Shown: positions 1 to 7,218 of the stretch, piece after piece
Position numbering within the stretch: the stretch's first letter is position 1
Layout of the letters: each line of letters begins with the position of its first letter
DNA from: BMS3Bbin11 sp034659075
GTDB lineage: Bacteria; Pseudomonadota; Gammaproteobacteria; BMS3Bbin11
Reading direction: 5' to 3'
Assembly (NCBI GenBank): GCA_034659075.1
Contig: JAYEGM010000088.1
Location: 1-15,223, forward strand
DNA: 15,223 nucleotides
Program-made: the position numbers and the translations under genes
The notes under the pieces: generated by a model
Told to the model about the DNA's origin: nothing
Seen by the model: the letters and a program-made list of their open reading frames with translations, nothing else
The model's database searches: none

Positions 1-2
1 TA

Positions 3-248
3 GAAGTCGCCCTGAGTCGACTTTGGGACTCCGCAATCCCTGACCGTAAAAAACCCAAAACAAGGATTGCCAGGATTGGGCCGCAACAATTAGCAAAAAC
101 CGCCCAGGTTCGTGAGGCAGAAGTCAGGCGCGTGCTTGAGATGAAGAAAGCAAAGGGCTGCCTGAACTATGGAGACAATGTCGTTAGATTTCTTCGACCT
201 CCAGAAACAGGGGATATTATCCAGGTGCTGAAAGAATCCCCGGTGTAA
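3..248 (+). CDS. C-terminal part of an unrecognised protein (5' end outside window)
   Basis: An open frame enters from the left edge and ends at TAA 246-248, giving 81 visible residues. I do not recognise the family. The piece is basic in its first half. A stretch around residues 27-45 (QQLAKTAQVREAEVRRVLEM) followed by a short YGDNVVRF strand could be a helix-turn-helix with a wing, so a DNA-binding or plasmid/phage-type protein is conceivable; this is inference from pattern only. About 210 bases separate it from the next gene, with no strong intrinsic terminator between them. The bulk of the protein lies outside the window, so length and start cannot be judged. Confidence 0.5.
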   Translation, partial: EVALSRLWDSAIPDRKKPKTRIARIGPQQLAKTAQVREAEVRRVLEMKKAKGCLNYGDNVVRFLRPPETGDIIQVLKESPV

Positions 249-405
249 GTGGCTATATTTGAATTGTCGCTGTCAGGCAAGCCTCTGACTGAATGTCTAC
301 TTATAGCTGCGGCTTTTTGTTGAGTTGCTCTCAAGTACTGTTAAAGTGTCCGCTACCTATACAGCCAAACCTTGAATAACAGACTCAATATAAGTGTGTA
401 GTATC

Positions 406-423
406 GTTTTATAAGAATAAAAC
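406..423. repeat. Short perfect inverted repeat upstream of the putative lipoprotein gene
   Basis: GTTTTAT and ATAAAAC are perfect 7-base arms around the 4-base loop AAGA, 38 bases before the preferred start at 461. It could be an operator or a small hairpin in the leader. It is AT-rich and may be chance. The rest of 249-460 is AT-rich and shows no convincing promoter pair or other gene. Confidence 0.3.
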
Positions 424-460
424 TCATTTATATAAAATGTATTACTCAGGGTTGATATTC

Positions 461-796
461 ATGAGAGCGTTTCGAAACATATTTTTAGTCAGCGTAATCG
501 TTCCAGGTACTTCTTCCTGCACCATCCAACACGTCATCGAGAAAGACTATCCGGAATATCCTGTCAACAGTACTGGAACTGCTAGTTTACCAAATACCGA
601 CAAGGCTTCAGAGTATATTCTTACACCAAACATGCAACAACACTGCTATGAGTTTTGGGCAGTATCTACAGGTTATGCCAATCTATGGATCGTCGAATTC
701 GGCAAGATGCTTGATGACACATTATGGCATGTCTACAATGGCCGGCTCCCGACCTTCAGAGCAAGTTCAGGTTTATCACTGCCTGGGCGGTATTGA
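461..796 (+). CDS. Putative small lipoprotein, unknown function
   Basis: The frame encodes 111 residues from ATG 461. That start is preferred over ATG 437 because an AGGG lies about 9 bases upstream, and because it places a signal peptide at the N-terminus: MRAFRN, a short hydrophobic stretch, then GTSSC with Cys20 as the possible lipidated residue. The lipobox has Thr at -3, which is not ideal. The mature part has an aromatic, apparently folded middle (CYEFWAVSTGYANLWIVEFG, roughly residues 62-81). The last 20 or so residues look less protein-like and the adjacent frame stays open to 920, so a frameshift near 730-760 is possible. I do not recognise the family. It converges on the DUF3622 gene. 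Confidence 0.45.
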   Translation: MRAFRNIFLVSVIVPGTSSCTIQHVIEKDYPEYPVNSTGTASLPNTDKASEYILTPNMQQHCYEFWAVSTGYANLWIVEFGKMLDDTLWHVYNGRLPTFRASSGLSLPGRY

Positions 797-821
797 ACCC
801 GCAAGCAGTACAGGGTTTCAA
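793..821 (+). terminator. Possible weak hairpin at the lipoprotein gene end
   Basis: TTGAACCC (793-800) can pair with GGGTTTCAA (813-821) across a loop of about 12 bases, and is followed by a short T-rich run (ATTTCTTATTTA). The stem has one unpaired base and overlaps the stop codon at 794-796, so it is a weak terminator candidate between two convergent genes. Confidence 0.25.
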
Positions 822-825
822 TTTC

Positions 826-1107
826 TTATTTATCACCCCTCTCTATTGCACTATCAGAGCGGGGTATTTCCCTGGATTTTTTCCCTCGCTGTTCTGAATG
901 GCGTTTATTTCTCTGGCTAAGACTTTGCAGGAATGTGCTTAGTTCGGTTTTCCCCCACTCCAGTGCATCAGATTCTGTGCTGAACCCGCCCTGGCTTTTC
1001 GATATCACAGTTTCGGAAGCAGTCTTTCGTCTTAATATCTCTGCTTTCCATGAAGAGCCCTCTTTAACTGCATGATAACTATATTTTTTTCCTTTCATCA
1101 TCTTCAT
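826..1107 (-). CDS. DUF3622 domain-containing protein
   Basis: A small basic protein of 93 residues whose core (KGKKYSYHAVKEGSSWKAEI, then RRKTASETVISKSQGGFSTE, then ALEWGKTELSTFLQSLSQRN) matches my memory of the DUF3622 family of gammaproteobacteria. No biochemical role is known to me. The pattern of short strands followed by a helix (WGKTELSTFLQ) suggests a compact alpha/beta fold, and the C-terminal 20 or so residues are a charged tail. I chose ATG 1107 because AGGA sits 6 bases upstream; a longer reading from ATG 1131 adds 8 residues and lacks a ribosome site. It lies 71 bases after the glycosylase gene on the same strand and may be the last gene of that transcript. Confidence 0.8.
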   Translation of the reverse strand: MKMMKGKKYSYHAVKEGSSWKAEILRRKTASETVISKSQGGFSTESDALEWGKTELSTFLQSLSQRNKRHSEQRGKKSREIPRSDSAIERGDK

Positions 1108-1178
1108 CACTTTTCCTGCATATTCTGTCATACGACATAAATACTCATTTGCTAATCGCCAAAATACAAAATTGGAAA

Positions 1179-1844
1179 TTAAAATAAATCAGCTTGCCTT
1201 GCTGCTAAACAGCTCTTTCTCAAGCAACACTTCTCACAGACCGGTTGCTTTCTGCATATATTCTTCGCATGTACAACAATCAGCGCATGATACTGGCTAA
1301 ATAGTTCTACATCGCCAGCCAGCGCCAGTTCAAAATCTCTTCGCAATACTTCATAAGCCAGGTCAGCCTGAATCAGTCCGAGTCGAGAAAACAAACGACG
1401 GGTGTAGCCATCAATAACAAAAACCGGTTTATTGAATGCATACAATATAATATCGTCAGCTGTTTCCGGCCCTACGCCATGCACCCCAAGCAGGTCTTTT
1501 CGTAATGGTGTTAATTGCTGCTGTCTTAACTGTTCGATTCCACCCTGCTCTTCCAGCCACTGACAAAGTGCCTTTAGCCGTTTTGCCTTAATATTAAAAT
1601 AACCACTACTGACGATTACTGAAGCCAGTTCATCAACAGGGGTTTGATGTATAGCCGAAGAAGACATCAGGCCGGCTTTTTGCAGATTCACAATTGCGCT
1701 GCTGGCATTCTTCCATGCAGTATTCTGCACCAGCACCGCACCAACCATGACTTCAAATGCTGACTCAGCAGGCCACCAGTGTTGCGGGCCATAGTGAGTA
1801 TTCAGAATCTCGTATATGAGCTGATATTTGTCTTCTGACCTCAT
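1179..1844 (-). CDS. Endonuclease III-like HhH-GPD DNA glycosylase with 4Fe-4S cluster
   Basis: A 221-residue base-excision repair protein of the endonuclease III superfamily that probably removes damaged bases from DNA. The helix-hairpin-helix is at about 115-135 (LLGVHGVGPETADDIILYA), and the catalytic aspartate is D145 in VIDGYTRR. Four cysteines near the C-terminus (C197, C203, C206, C212; spacing 5-2-5) should hold a 4Fe-4S cluster; E. coli Nth has spacing 6-2-5. The lysine that E. coli Nth uses for lyase chemistry (LPGVGRKTA) is replaced by Glu (GVGPETA), as in the MagIII-like branch. A glycosylase without AP-lyase activity, perhaps for alkylated purines, is therefore more likely than a true Nth. 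Its ATG overlaps the rluB stop by four bases (ATGA), which implies translational coupling. Confidence 0.88.
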   Translation of the reverse strand: MRSEDKYQLIYEILNTHYGPQHWWPAESAFEVMVGAVLVQNTAWKNASSAIVNLQKAGLMSSSAIHQTPVDELASVIVSSGYFNIKAKRLKALCQWLEEQGGIEQLRQQQLTPLRKDLLGVHGVGPETADDIILYAFNKPVFVIDGYTRRLFSRLGLIQADLAYEVLRRDFELALAGDVELFSQYHALIVVHAKNICRKQPVCEKCCLRKSCLAARQADLF

Positions 1845-2797
1845 CCACGAGTACGGCGTCTTGCTGGCTGGCGACTGGTTTTTTTATTTCGCTTTGACTT
1901 ACCATAAAGTGAATTCCCGGAGTCCTCTCTGGACGATTCTTTTCTCCTGCCTTTGTGCCGGCCTTTTTTATCTCCCCTGGCCATATCACTTTTTTTCCGG
2001 CCGCTATGCTCGACTTTGTTGCTGTTTGATGTTCTGCCTCTATGAGCGGCAGGCTTTTCCTGCGTATTCCGCATACCCACTGATCGCATCAGTTGAGTAA
2101 TCTGTTTTTCCGGCAGATCCGTATGCTGGCCTCGCAGCAATCGTGGTAGCCCTATCATACCGTAGCGTATGCGGATCAGGCGACTGACTTTTAAACCCAC
2201 CGCCTCCCACAGGCGGCGAACCTCACGGTTCCGACCTTCTTTTAGAACTACATGGTACCAGCGGTTACTGCCGGTGCCTTCACTTTCGCTAATGCTGAGG
2301 AATGATGCAAGTCCGTCCTCAAGTTCGATTCCTTCCAGCAGCTGCTGTATTTGTTCGTCTGTCGCCTCGCCCAGTACACGCACAGCGTATTCGCGTTCTA
2401 TCTCAAATGATGGGTGCATCAGGCGGTTGGCCAGCTCACCGTTATTGGTTACCAGCAGCAGGCCCGAGGTGTTGATGTCCAGCCGTCCCACCAGGACCCA
2501 GCGGTCATGTTTGGTACGTGGCAGTAATTCAAATACAGTCTTGCTGTGTTCCGGATCGTTTCTTGAACAGATTGTGCCTTCTGGCTTATTTAGAATGAGA
2601 ACACGCGTCGGTGCTTTATCTCTTAACCTCAACGGTTTTCCATTAAGCGTAAAGCGCTGTTCGCGGGTGATCAACTGGCCAATCTCAGCCGGCTTGCCAT
2701 CGACAGTAATTCTGCCTTCCCTGATCCATGATTCTATCTGTCGACGTGAGCCTACACCGGCCTGCGCCATAATCTTCTGGATACGCTCAGGTTTCAT
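1841..2797 (-). CDS. rluB: 23S rRNA pseudouridine synthase RluB (RsuA family)
   Basis: Makes a pseudouridine in 23S rRNA (position 2605 in E. coli numbering) during large-subunit assembly. An N-terminal S4 RNA-binding domain (about residues 3-50, RIQKIMAQAGVGSRRQIESW) precedes the RsuA-type catalytic domain. The catalytic aspartate is D107 in VGRLDINTSGLLL, and the conserved EGRNREVRRLWEAVG motif follows at about 187-201. From about residue 245 to 318 there is a low-complexity tail rich in Lys, Arg, Ser and Gly, which probably contacts RNA; RluB homologs often carry such tails. The start overlaps the end of scpB by 11 bases, the usual order scpA-scpB-rluB. RluE/RluF are less likely because of the operon position and the tail. 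Confidence 0.93.
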   Translation of the reverse strand: MKPERIQKIMAQAGVGSRRQIESWIREGRITVDGKPAEIGQLITREQRFTLNGKPLRLRDKAPTRVLILNKPEGTICSRNDPEHSKTVFELLPRTKHDRWVLVGRLDINTSGLLLVTNNGELANRLMHPSFEIEREYAVRVLGEATDEQIQQLLEGIELEDGLASFLSISESEGTGSNRWYHVVLKEGRNREVRRLWEAVGLKVSRLIRIRYGMIGLPRLLRGQHTDLPEKQITQLMRSVGMRNTQEKPAAHRGRTSNSNKVEHSGRKKSDMARGDKKGRHKGRRKESSREDSGNSLYGKSKRNKKTSRQPARRRTRG

Positions 2798-3689
2798 GAA
2801 TATCTGGTTTCAACCCGGCTTGTTCTGCATCCTTGTCACTTTCAGTGGTTTCCGCAGCGGAGGACTTTTTATTTTCTGATGAATTGTCTGGTGTCACCAG
2901 ACTCCCATCATCAGTTGAATTATTTTCTTCAGGCTGCTGGCCACCAGTCTCTGAATTTTTCAGCATATCTGCCTGTGGATTATTTTCTGCATTATGTTCT
3001 GAATCTGTTTCAGAAGAACTTTCTTGTTCATTTTTAATTACGTCTTCAGGACTGCCTGCAGCCTTATCCTCAAGCGGCAATTTCATGTTGAGTTCAGCGG
3101 CAATCGTATCCATATCACGGATATCCTGCAGCGTCGGCAGCTGGCTCAGACCTTCAAGACTAAAGTATTCGAGAAAGCCTTTGGTGGTTCCGAACAGCCC
3201 GGGTTTGCCAGGAACATCACGCACGCCAACCTGTCGCACCCACTCTCTTTCCTGCAGGGTCCGTATAATATCCGTACTGACAGCAACACCACGTATTTCT
3301 TCGATTTCACCGCGTGTCACCGGTTGCCTATAGGCGATAATGGCCAGAGTTTCGAGCATGGCACGCGAGTAGCGCGGGGGTCTGCCGGCGCTTAAACGGG
3401 CCAGCCAGGGTGAGTATTCTTCGCGGGTTTGCAGTCTATAACCCTTATCAATACGCCTTAGTTCAAAGCCACGTTTTGCATAATCCTGTTCCAGCTCAAT
3501 CAATAATTCTTTTACAGTTGCACGTTCCGGCTTTGTCGCATCGGTAAACATTCCAAGGATACGATCAACAGAAATGGGCTCTTCACTGACCATGATAGCC
3601 GCTTCGATAATATTCTTCAGTTCGTCCGGCTGATCCGGACTAAACCCTGAACCGATATTTTCACTCATGCTGTTATTTGTATCCGTCAT
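2787..3689 (-). CDS. scpB: Segregation and condensation protein B (ScpB)
   Basis: Regulatory subunit of the bacterial SMC-ScpAB condensin, which compacts and helps separate sister chromosomes. Residues about 22-200 are the two winged-helix domains typical of ScpB, including RPPRYSRAMLETLAIIAYRQ and the following PVTRGEIEEIRGVAVS, then GLFGTTKGFLEYFSLE. From about residue 212 to 300 there is an extra low-complexity acidic tail rich in Glu, Asp, Ser, Asn and Gln. At 300 residues it is longer than a minimal ScpB of about 190-200. The ATG shares one base with the scpA stop (TAATG), so the two subunits are probably made together. The tail overlaps the rluB start. Confidence 0.94.
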   Translation of the reverse strand: MTDTNNSMSENIGSGFSPDQPDELKNIIEAAIMVSEEPISVDRILGMFTDATKPERATVKELLIELEQDYAKRGFELRRIDKGYRLQTREEYSPWLARLSAGRPPRYSRAMLETLAIIAYRQPVTRGEIEEIRGVAVSTDIIRTLQEREWVRQVGVRDVPGKPGLFGTTKGFLEYFSLEGLSQLPTLQDIRDMDTIAAELNMKLPLEDKAAGSPEDVIKNEQESSSETDSEHNAENNPQADMLKNSETGGQQPEENNSTDDGSLVTPDNSSENKKSSAAETTESDKDAEQAGLKPDIHET

Positions 3690-4483
3690 TACGCTGCTGC
3701 CTTCACATGTATCGGTGCAAACTGCTCGTTCTGGACGACCAGCAGCAGACGTTCTTTCAACAGCTCCAGGATGGCCATAAAGGTAACAACCAGGCCCATT
3801 TTTCCCTCCTCCTTTTCGAATAAAGACTCGAAGGGAATGAAATCACTGCTGTTGACCCGCTCAAGAACCATACTCATGCGCTCCCTGATCGATAAGACTT
3901 CACGATTGATATTAAAACTTTTCTTCTCGTCTACCCGCTTCATCACCTGTGCAAAGGCCATCAACAGATCATGAATTTCGACATGCGGGTCATTTCTTGG
4001 CGGCTTTACATGATCTCGTACAGGGTTTGACAGATATATATCCCGTCCCAGACGCGGTAATTTTTCTATATCCAGTGCCGCCTGCCGGTAACGCTCATAT
4101 TCCTGCAGTCGACGAACCAGTAAGGCACGGGGATCCTCCTCGTCAATATCTTCAGAATCTGGCCGCGGCAACAGCATGCGGGACTTTATCTCCGCCAGCA
4201 TAGCGGCCATAACCATATACTCAGCAGCCAGATCAAGGTTCATCATCTGCATCAGTTCGATATATCCCATATACTGTCGGGTAATTTCAGCGACAGGAAT
4301 GTCCAGAATATCCAGATTCTGTTTGCGGATCAGATACAGTAATAAGTCCAGCGGGCCTTCGAAAGTATCAAGAAAGACCTCCATTGCCTCCGGTGGGATA
4401 TAAAGGTCTTTCGGTGGTTCGGTGACAACCTCGCCGCGCACCATGGCGAAGGGCATTTCCTCCTGGATACTTTCCTGTGTCAT
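3689..4483 (-). CDS. scpA: Segregation and condensation protein A (ScpA)
   Basis: Kleisin subunit that bridges the SMC heads and binds ScpB in the chromosome condensation complex. The 264-residue protein carries the ScpA signature near the N-terminus (FEGPLDLLLYLIRKQNLDIL, about 39-58), then ITRQYMGYIELM and the AAEYMVMAAMLAEIKSRMLL helix that fits against SMC. A charged linker follows, and a C-terminal winged-helix region (GLVVTFMAILELLKERLLLV) would contact the other SMC head. The first 30 or so residues are a variable extension. The start has a strong AGGGGG about 6 bases upstream, overlapping the trpS stop; the trpS-scpA gap is 11 bases. Confidence 0.95.
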   Translation of the reverse strand: MTQESIQEEMPFAMVRGEVVTEPPKDLYIPPEAMEVFLDTFEGPLDLLLYLIRKQNLDILDIPVAEITRQYMGYIELMQMMNLDLAAEYMVMAAMLAEIKSRMLLPRPDSEDIDEEDPRALLVRRLQEYERYRQAALDIEKLPRLGRDIYLSNPVRDHVKPPRNDPHVEIHDLLMAFAQVMKRVDEKKSFNINREVLSIRERMSMVLERVNSSDFIPFESLFEKEEGKMGLVVTFMAILELLKERLLLVVQNEQFAPIHVKAAA

Positions 4484-4494
4484 CGTGCCCCCTT

Positions 4495-5712
4495 CTAATT
4501 CCAGTCCAGACCCATGTTCTCACGTACTTCACGCATGGTTTCTTCAGCAACTTCTCGCGCCCGTTCACAACCATCAGAAATGATATTCCGTACCAGTCCG
4601 GGATCGTTCACATACGGTTCAGCACGCGCACTCAACTCAGCCTGCTCTTTCAACAGGGCATCAATTAACGGCTTTTTGCAATCCAGGCAACCTATGCCGG
4701 CAGTGGTGCAACCTTCTTCTACCCAGCAGCGAACTTCATCGTCAGAATAGATCAGGTGAAACTGCCATACAGGGCATTTGCCGGGTTCACCAGGATCGGT
4801 GAGGCGTACACGTGCCGGATCTGTGGGCATGGCCCGCAGGGTTTTTTCCAGTTGCACAGGATCATCGCGCAGCTTGATAGTGTTGTTATAAGATTTTGAC
4901 ATCTTCTGACCATCCAGACCCGGCACCTTGGAGGCCTCTGTCAGCCGGGCTTCCGGCTCAACCAGAATCACTCGGCCACCACCTTCCAGGTAACCAAACA
5001 AACGTTCCTTGTCACCCAGTGTAAGGTTCTTCTGATCATCCAGCAGGGCACGTGCACGTGCCAGCGCTTCATGGTCACCCTGCTCAGTATAGGCAGTACG
5101 TAAACTTCGATACATTTTTGCCGGTTTCTTACCCATCTTGTTAATCGCCGCTTCGGCTTTTTCTTCAAAACCGGGTTCCCGCCCATATAAATGGTTAAAG
5201 CGACGAGCGACTTCCCGGGTCAGTTCGATATGTGGCACCTGATCCTCACCAACCGGCACCAGACCTGCGCGGTAGATCAGAATATCAGCCGCCTGCAGTA
5301 AGGGATATCCGAGAAAGCCCAGCGTAGCCAGATCGCGTTCGCGCAGTTTCTCCTGTTGATCCTTGAAACTAGGCACCCGTTCCAGCCGGCCCAACGGCAT
5401 AAACATGGAAAATAACAATGACAACTCAGCATGTTCCGGCACCCGCGACTGAATAAATAACGTCGCATTACCGGGATCGATACCCGCCGCCAGCCAGTCA
5501 ATCACCATGTCCTGAATATTCTCGGAAATGACATTCGGCTCTTCATAGTGGGTAGTCATAGCATGCCAGTCCGCGACAAAGAAAAAGCAGTCATATTCAT
5601 GCTGCAAACTTACCCAGTTTTTCAACACACCATGATAATGACCAAGGTGTAGACGACCGGTGGGACGCATGCCGGAAACTACTCTTTCCGGTCTGCCAGA
5701 AGTTGTTATCAA
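4495..5712 (-). CDS. trpS: Tryptophan--tRNA ligase (TrpS), long form, TTG start
   Basis: Class I aminoacyl-tRNA synthetase that joins tryptophan to tRNA(Trp) in the cytoplasm. The HIGH motif is HLGH at 22-25 within RPTGRLHLGHYHG, and the KMSKS motif is at 270-274 (GQKMSKSYNN). At 405 residues it is about 70 longer than E. coli TrpS (334). The extra material is mostly at about 190-260, before KMSKS, as in the long TrpS variant found in many proteobacteria. Cysteines 313, 335, 342 and 345 (GIGCLDC) could bind a metal. Translation probably begins at TTG 5712, with GGAG six bases upstream; the first ATG is at codon 15 (MRPTG), too close to the HLGH loop. The M50 gene ends 13 bases before it. Confidence 0.96.
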   Translation of the reverse strand: MITTSGRPERVVSGMRPTGRLHLGHYHGVLKNWVSLQHEYDCFFFVADWHAMTTHYEEPNVISENIQDMVIDWLAAGIDPGNATLFIQSRVPEHAELSLLFSMFMPLGRLERVPSFKDQQEKLRERDLATLGFLGYPLLQAADILIYRAGLVPVGEDQVPHIELTREVARRFNHLYGREPGFEEKAEAAINKMGKKPAKMYRSLRTAYTEQGDHEALARARALLDDQKNLTLGDKERLFGYLEGGGRVILVEPEARLTEASKVPGLDGQKMSKSYNNTIKLRDDPVQLEKTLRAMPTDPARVRLTDPGEPGKCPVWQFHLIYSDDEVRCWVEEGCTTAGIGCLDCKKPLIDALLKEQAELSARAEPYVNDPGLVRNIISDGCERAREVAEETMREVRENMGLDWN

Positions 5713-5725
5713 TCTAGACTCCGTA

Positions 5726-6400
5726 TCAGGTTATATATTGCACCAGCCCGAAGACCGGAATAGAGAACAATGATGCCATAAAAGAAAGAAAAGCAGAAAG
5801 AGGTAAAAGAAGAATCTTCCCCAGCATGCCGGTTGCCAGCAGGCCTAGCATTATAAATAGACCATAGGGTTCCAGCTTGCTGTAGGGCCTGGCCAGTGAC
5901 AGTGGCAGTAAACCAACCGCCACCCTGCCACCATCCAGCGGCGGTACAGGTATCAGGTTGATCAGCATTAGAATGGCGTTGATGTAAAGTCCCGCGACAG
6001 ACATAAACAATAGCGGTAAGGCAACATAGCCCGGCAAATACTGCGCGATCAGGCCAACTACCCCCCAGATGAATGCCATCAGCAAATTCGCTCCCGGGCC
6101 TGCCAGTGCCACATAGATCATGTCCCGTTTGGGGTGCCTCAGATTAGCAAAGTTTACCGGCACAGGTTTTGCCCAGCCGAACAGAAAACCACCCATCGCC
6201 AATAATAAGCCCGGAACCAGCACTGTGCCAACCGGGTCTATATGTTTAACAGGATTCAGCGTCAGACGTCCGGCCATCTTTGCCGTACTATCCCCGAAAT
6301 AAAGCGCCACCCAACCATGCGCCACCTCATGAACCGTAATGGCAAATAATACAGGGACTGCCCAGGTAATTATCTTTTGAATCAGTGAGAGTTCTTCCAT
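5726..6400 (-). CDS. Site-2 protease family (M50) membrane metalloprotease
   Basis: A 224-residue multi-spanning inner-membrane protein of the small M50 (site-2 protease-like, YwhC/Rip3-related) group, expected to cut substrates within the membrane. The zinc motif is HEVAH (24-28) in the first hydrophobic segment. The second ligand is D156 in the conserved NLIPVPPLDGGRV near 148-160. GPGAN at 101-105 is the usual central motif, and at least five hydrophobic segments are visible. There is no PDZ domain. The substrate is unknown. The gene sits in the conserved block between yciO and trpS. No ribosome site precedes the ATG, and a TATAAT hexamer ends only six bases upstream (see promoter entry). 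Confidence 0.92.
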   Translation of the reverse strand: MEELSLIQKIITWAVPVLFAITVHEVAHGWVALYFGDSTAKMAGRLTLNPVKHIDPVGTVLVPGLLLAMGGFLFGWAKPVPVNFANLRHPKRDMIYVALAGPGANLLMAFIWGVVGLIAQYLPGYVALPLLFMSVAGLYINAILMLINLIPVPPLDGGRVAVGLLPLSLARPYSKLEPYGLFIMLGLLATGMLGKILLLPLSAFLSFMASLFSIPVFGLVQYIT

Positions 6401-6406
6401 GGTCGG

Positions 6407-6412
6407 ATTATA
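6407..6412 (-). promoter_or_regulatory. Candidate -10 box placing the M50 transcript start at its ATG
   Basis: The minus strand reads TATAAT, a perfect -10 hexamer, then CCGACC and the M50 ATG at 6400. A start about seven bases downstream would fall on the ATG, giving a leaderless mRNA; no Shine-Dalgarno is present. No good -35 is seen at 16-18 bases spacing, so the promoter is uncertain. Confidence 0.35.
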
Positions 6413-6441
6413 GCCGGTTTCAGTTTAAATGAATGCAGTAC

Positions 6442-6476
6442 GGTTTACGTAAAACATAAAACTTAACACGTAAAAC
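6442..6476. repeat. Degenerate tandem 7-base repeat array, five units
   Basis: Plus strand units are GGTTTAC, GTAAAAC, ATAAAAC, TTAACAC and GTAAAAC, in exact 7-base register, in the 84-base gap between the end of yciO and the M50 start. Two units are identical and the others differ by one to several bases. The 7-base period matches the larger array after trhP, although the unit sequence differs. Role unknown; it lies immediately downstream of the yciO stop in the transcript. Confidence 0.6.
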
Positions 6477-6484
6477 TATTTTTC

Positions 6485-7105
6485 TTATTCAAAAGGCTCC
6501 GGGTCCCCTTTCCCCCGCCTGATGACCTCCGGAGCACCACTGACCATATCAACCACTGTCGTCGCCTCCAGACCGCAAAAACCACCATCGATAACCAGGT
6601 CTACCTGGTATTCCAGCTGCTCACGGATGTCATGTGGGTCGCTCAGTGGCTGATTATCATCAGGCAGAATCAAGGTGCTGCTCATCAAAGGCTGATCCAG
6701 CTGCTCGAGCAGGGCCAGGGTAATATTATTATCGGGTATCCGAATACCAATAGTCTTCCGTTTGGGATTTTGCAGACGGCGCGGCACTTCACCGGTCGCT
6801 TTCAGAATAAAGGTATAGGCGCCTGGTGTGTAGTGTTTTAATAATCGATATACGGTGTTTTCAACTTTTGCATAGGCCGACAGCTCGGACAGATCGCGAC
6901 AGACCAGAGTGAAATTATGTTTGGCATCTACCCGCCGGATGGCACGTATTCTATCCAACGCCTGTTTGTCACCAATGTGGCAGCCCAGTGCATAGCTGGA
7001 ATCGGTTGGATAGGCGATAACACCGCCCTGATTCAGAATCTCTACCGCCTGATGAATGAGGCGCTGCTGGGGATTTTCAGGGTGAATGTCAAAATATTGG
7101 GCCAT
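6485..7105 (-). CDS. yciO: YciO, L-threonylcarbamoyladenylate synthase-type (YrdC/Sua5 fold)
   Basis: A 206-residue protein that is essentially a single YrdC domain. N-terminal GGVIAYPTDSSYALGCHIGD and the following AIRRVDAKHNFTLVC carry the nucleotide-binding features; LKHYTPGAYTFILKAT, KRKTIGIRIPDN and the C-terminal IDGG..G...TTVVDM and VIRRGKG follow. YrdC/Sua5 proteins make threonylcarbamoyl-AMP for the t6A tRNA modification. YciO is a paralog that does not simply replace TsaC in E. coli, so the precise role is less certain. YciO rather than TsaC is chosen because of the length, the PTDSSYALGC variant and the neighbouring M50-trpS-scpAB block. The start lacks a clear ribosome site. Confidence 0.9.
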   Translation of the reverse strand: MAQYFDIHPENPQQRLIHQAVEILNQGGVIAYPTDSSYALGCHIGDKQALDRIRAIRRVDAKHNFTLVCRDLSELSAYAKVENTVYRLLKHYTPGAYTFILKATGEVPRRLQNPKRKTIGIRIPDNNITLALLEQLDQPLMSSTLILPDDNQPLSDPHDIREQLEYQVDLVIDGGFCGLEATTVVDMVSGAPEVIRRGKGDPEPFE

Positions 7106-7144
7106 GATTTTATGTCTAAGCTAAGAAACTAAAGTCAATCCAGC

Positions 7145-7150
7145 ATTATA
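7145..7150 (-). promoter_or_regulatory. Candidate -10 box for yciO in the yciO/yciI divergent region
   Basis: The minus strand reads TATAAT 39 bases before the yciO ATG, within the 113-base divergent space shared with the YciI gene. The best -35 at 16 bases spacing is CTTTGT, a poor match. On the opposite strand TTGCCC (7157-7162) and GACAAT (7180-7185) with 17 bases between could serve yciI, also weakly. Confidence 0.35.
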
Positions 7151-7218
7151 TCAGAATTGCCCGCAGACAAAGACGGTGCGACAATATGCCAGCTTTTTCC
7201 TGCTTTCCTGGAGAACAC

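Noticed and set aside
263..285. Terminator after the first partial gene
   Set aside because: GTCAG/CTGAC arms with a small inner pair exist, but there is no T-run and the stem is broken.
648..920. Plus-strand 90-residue frame overlapping the lipoprotein gene
   Set aside because: No ribosome site and no recognisable domain; mentioned only as a possible frameshift continuation.
2169..3395. Long plus-strand open frames opposite rluB and scpB (236, 166 and 123 residues)
   Set aside because: They are antisense to two well-supported genes; their Ser/Arg-rich, low-information translations are typical shadows.
7186..7218. Upstream ATG extension of the YciI gene
   Set aside because: The added residues do not fit the family, and GGAG precedes ATG 7219.
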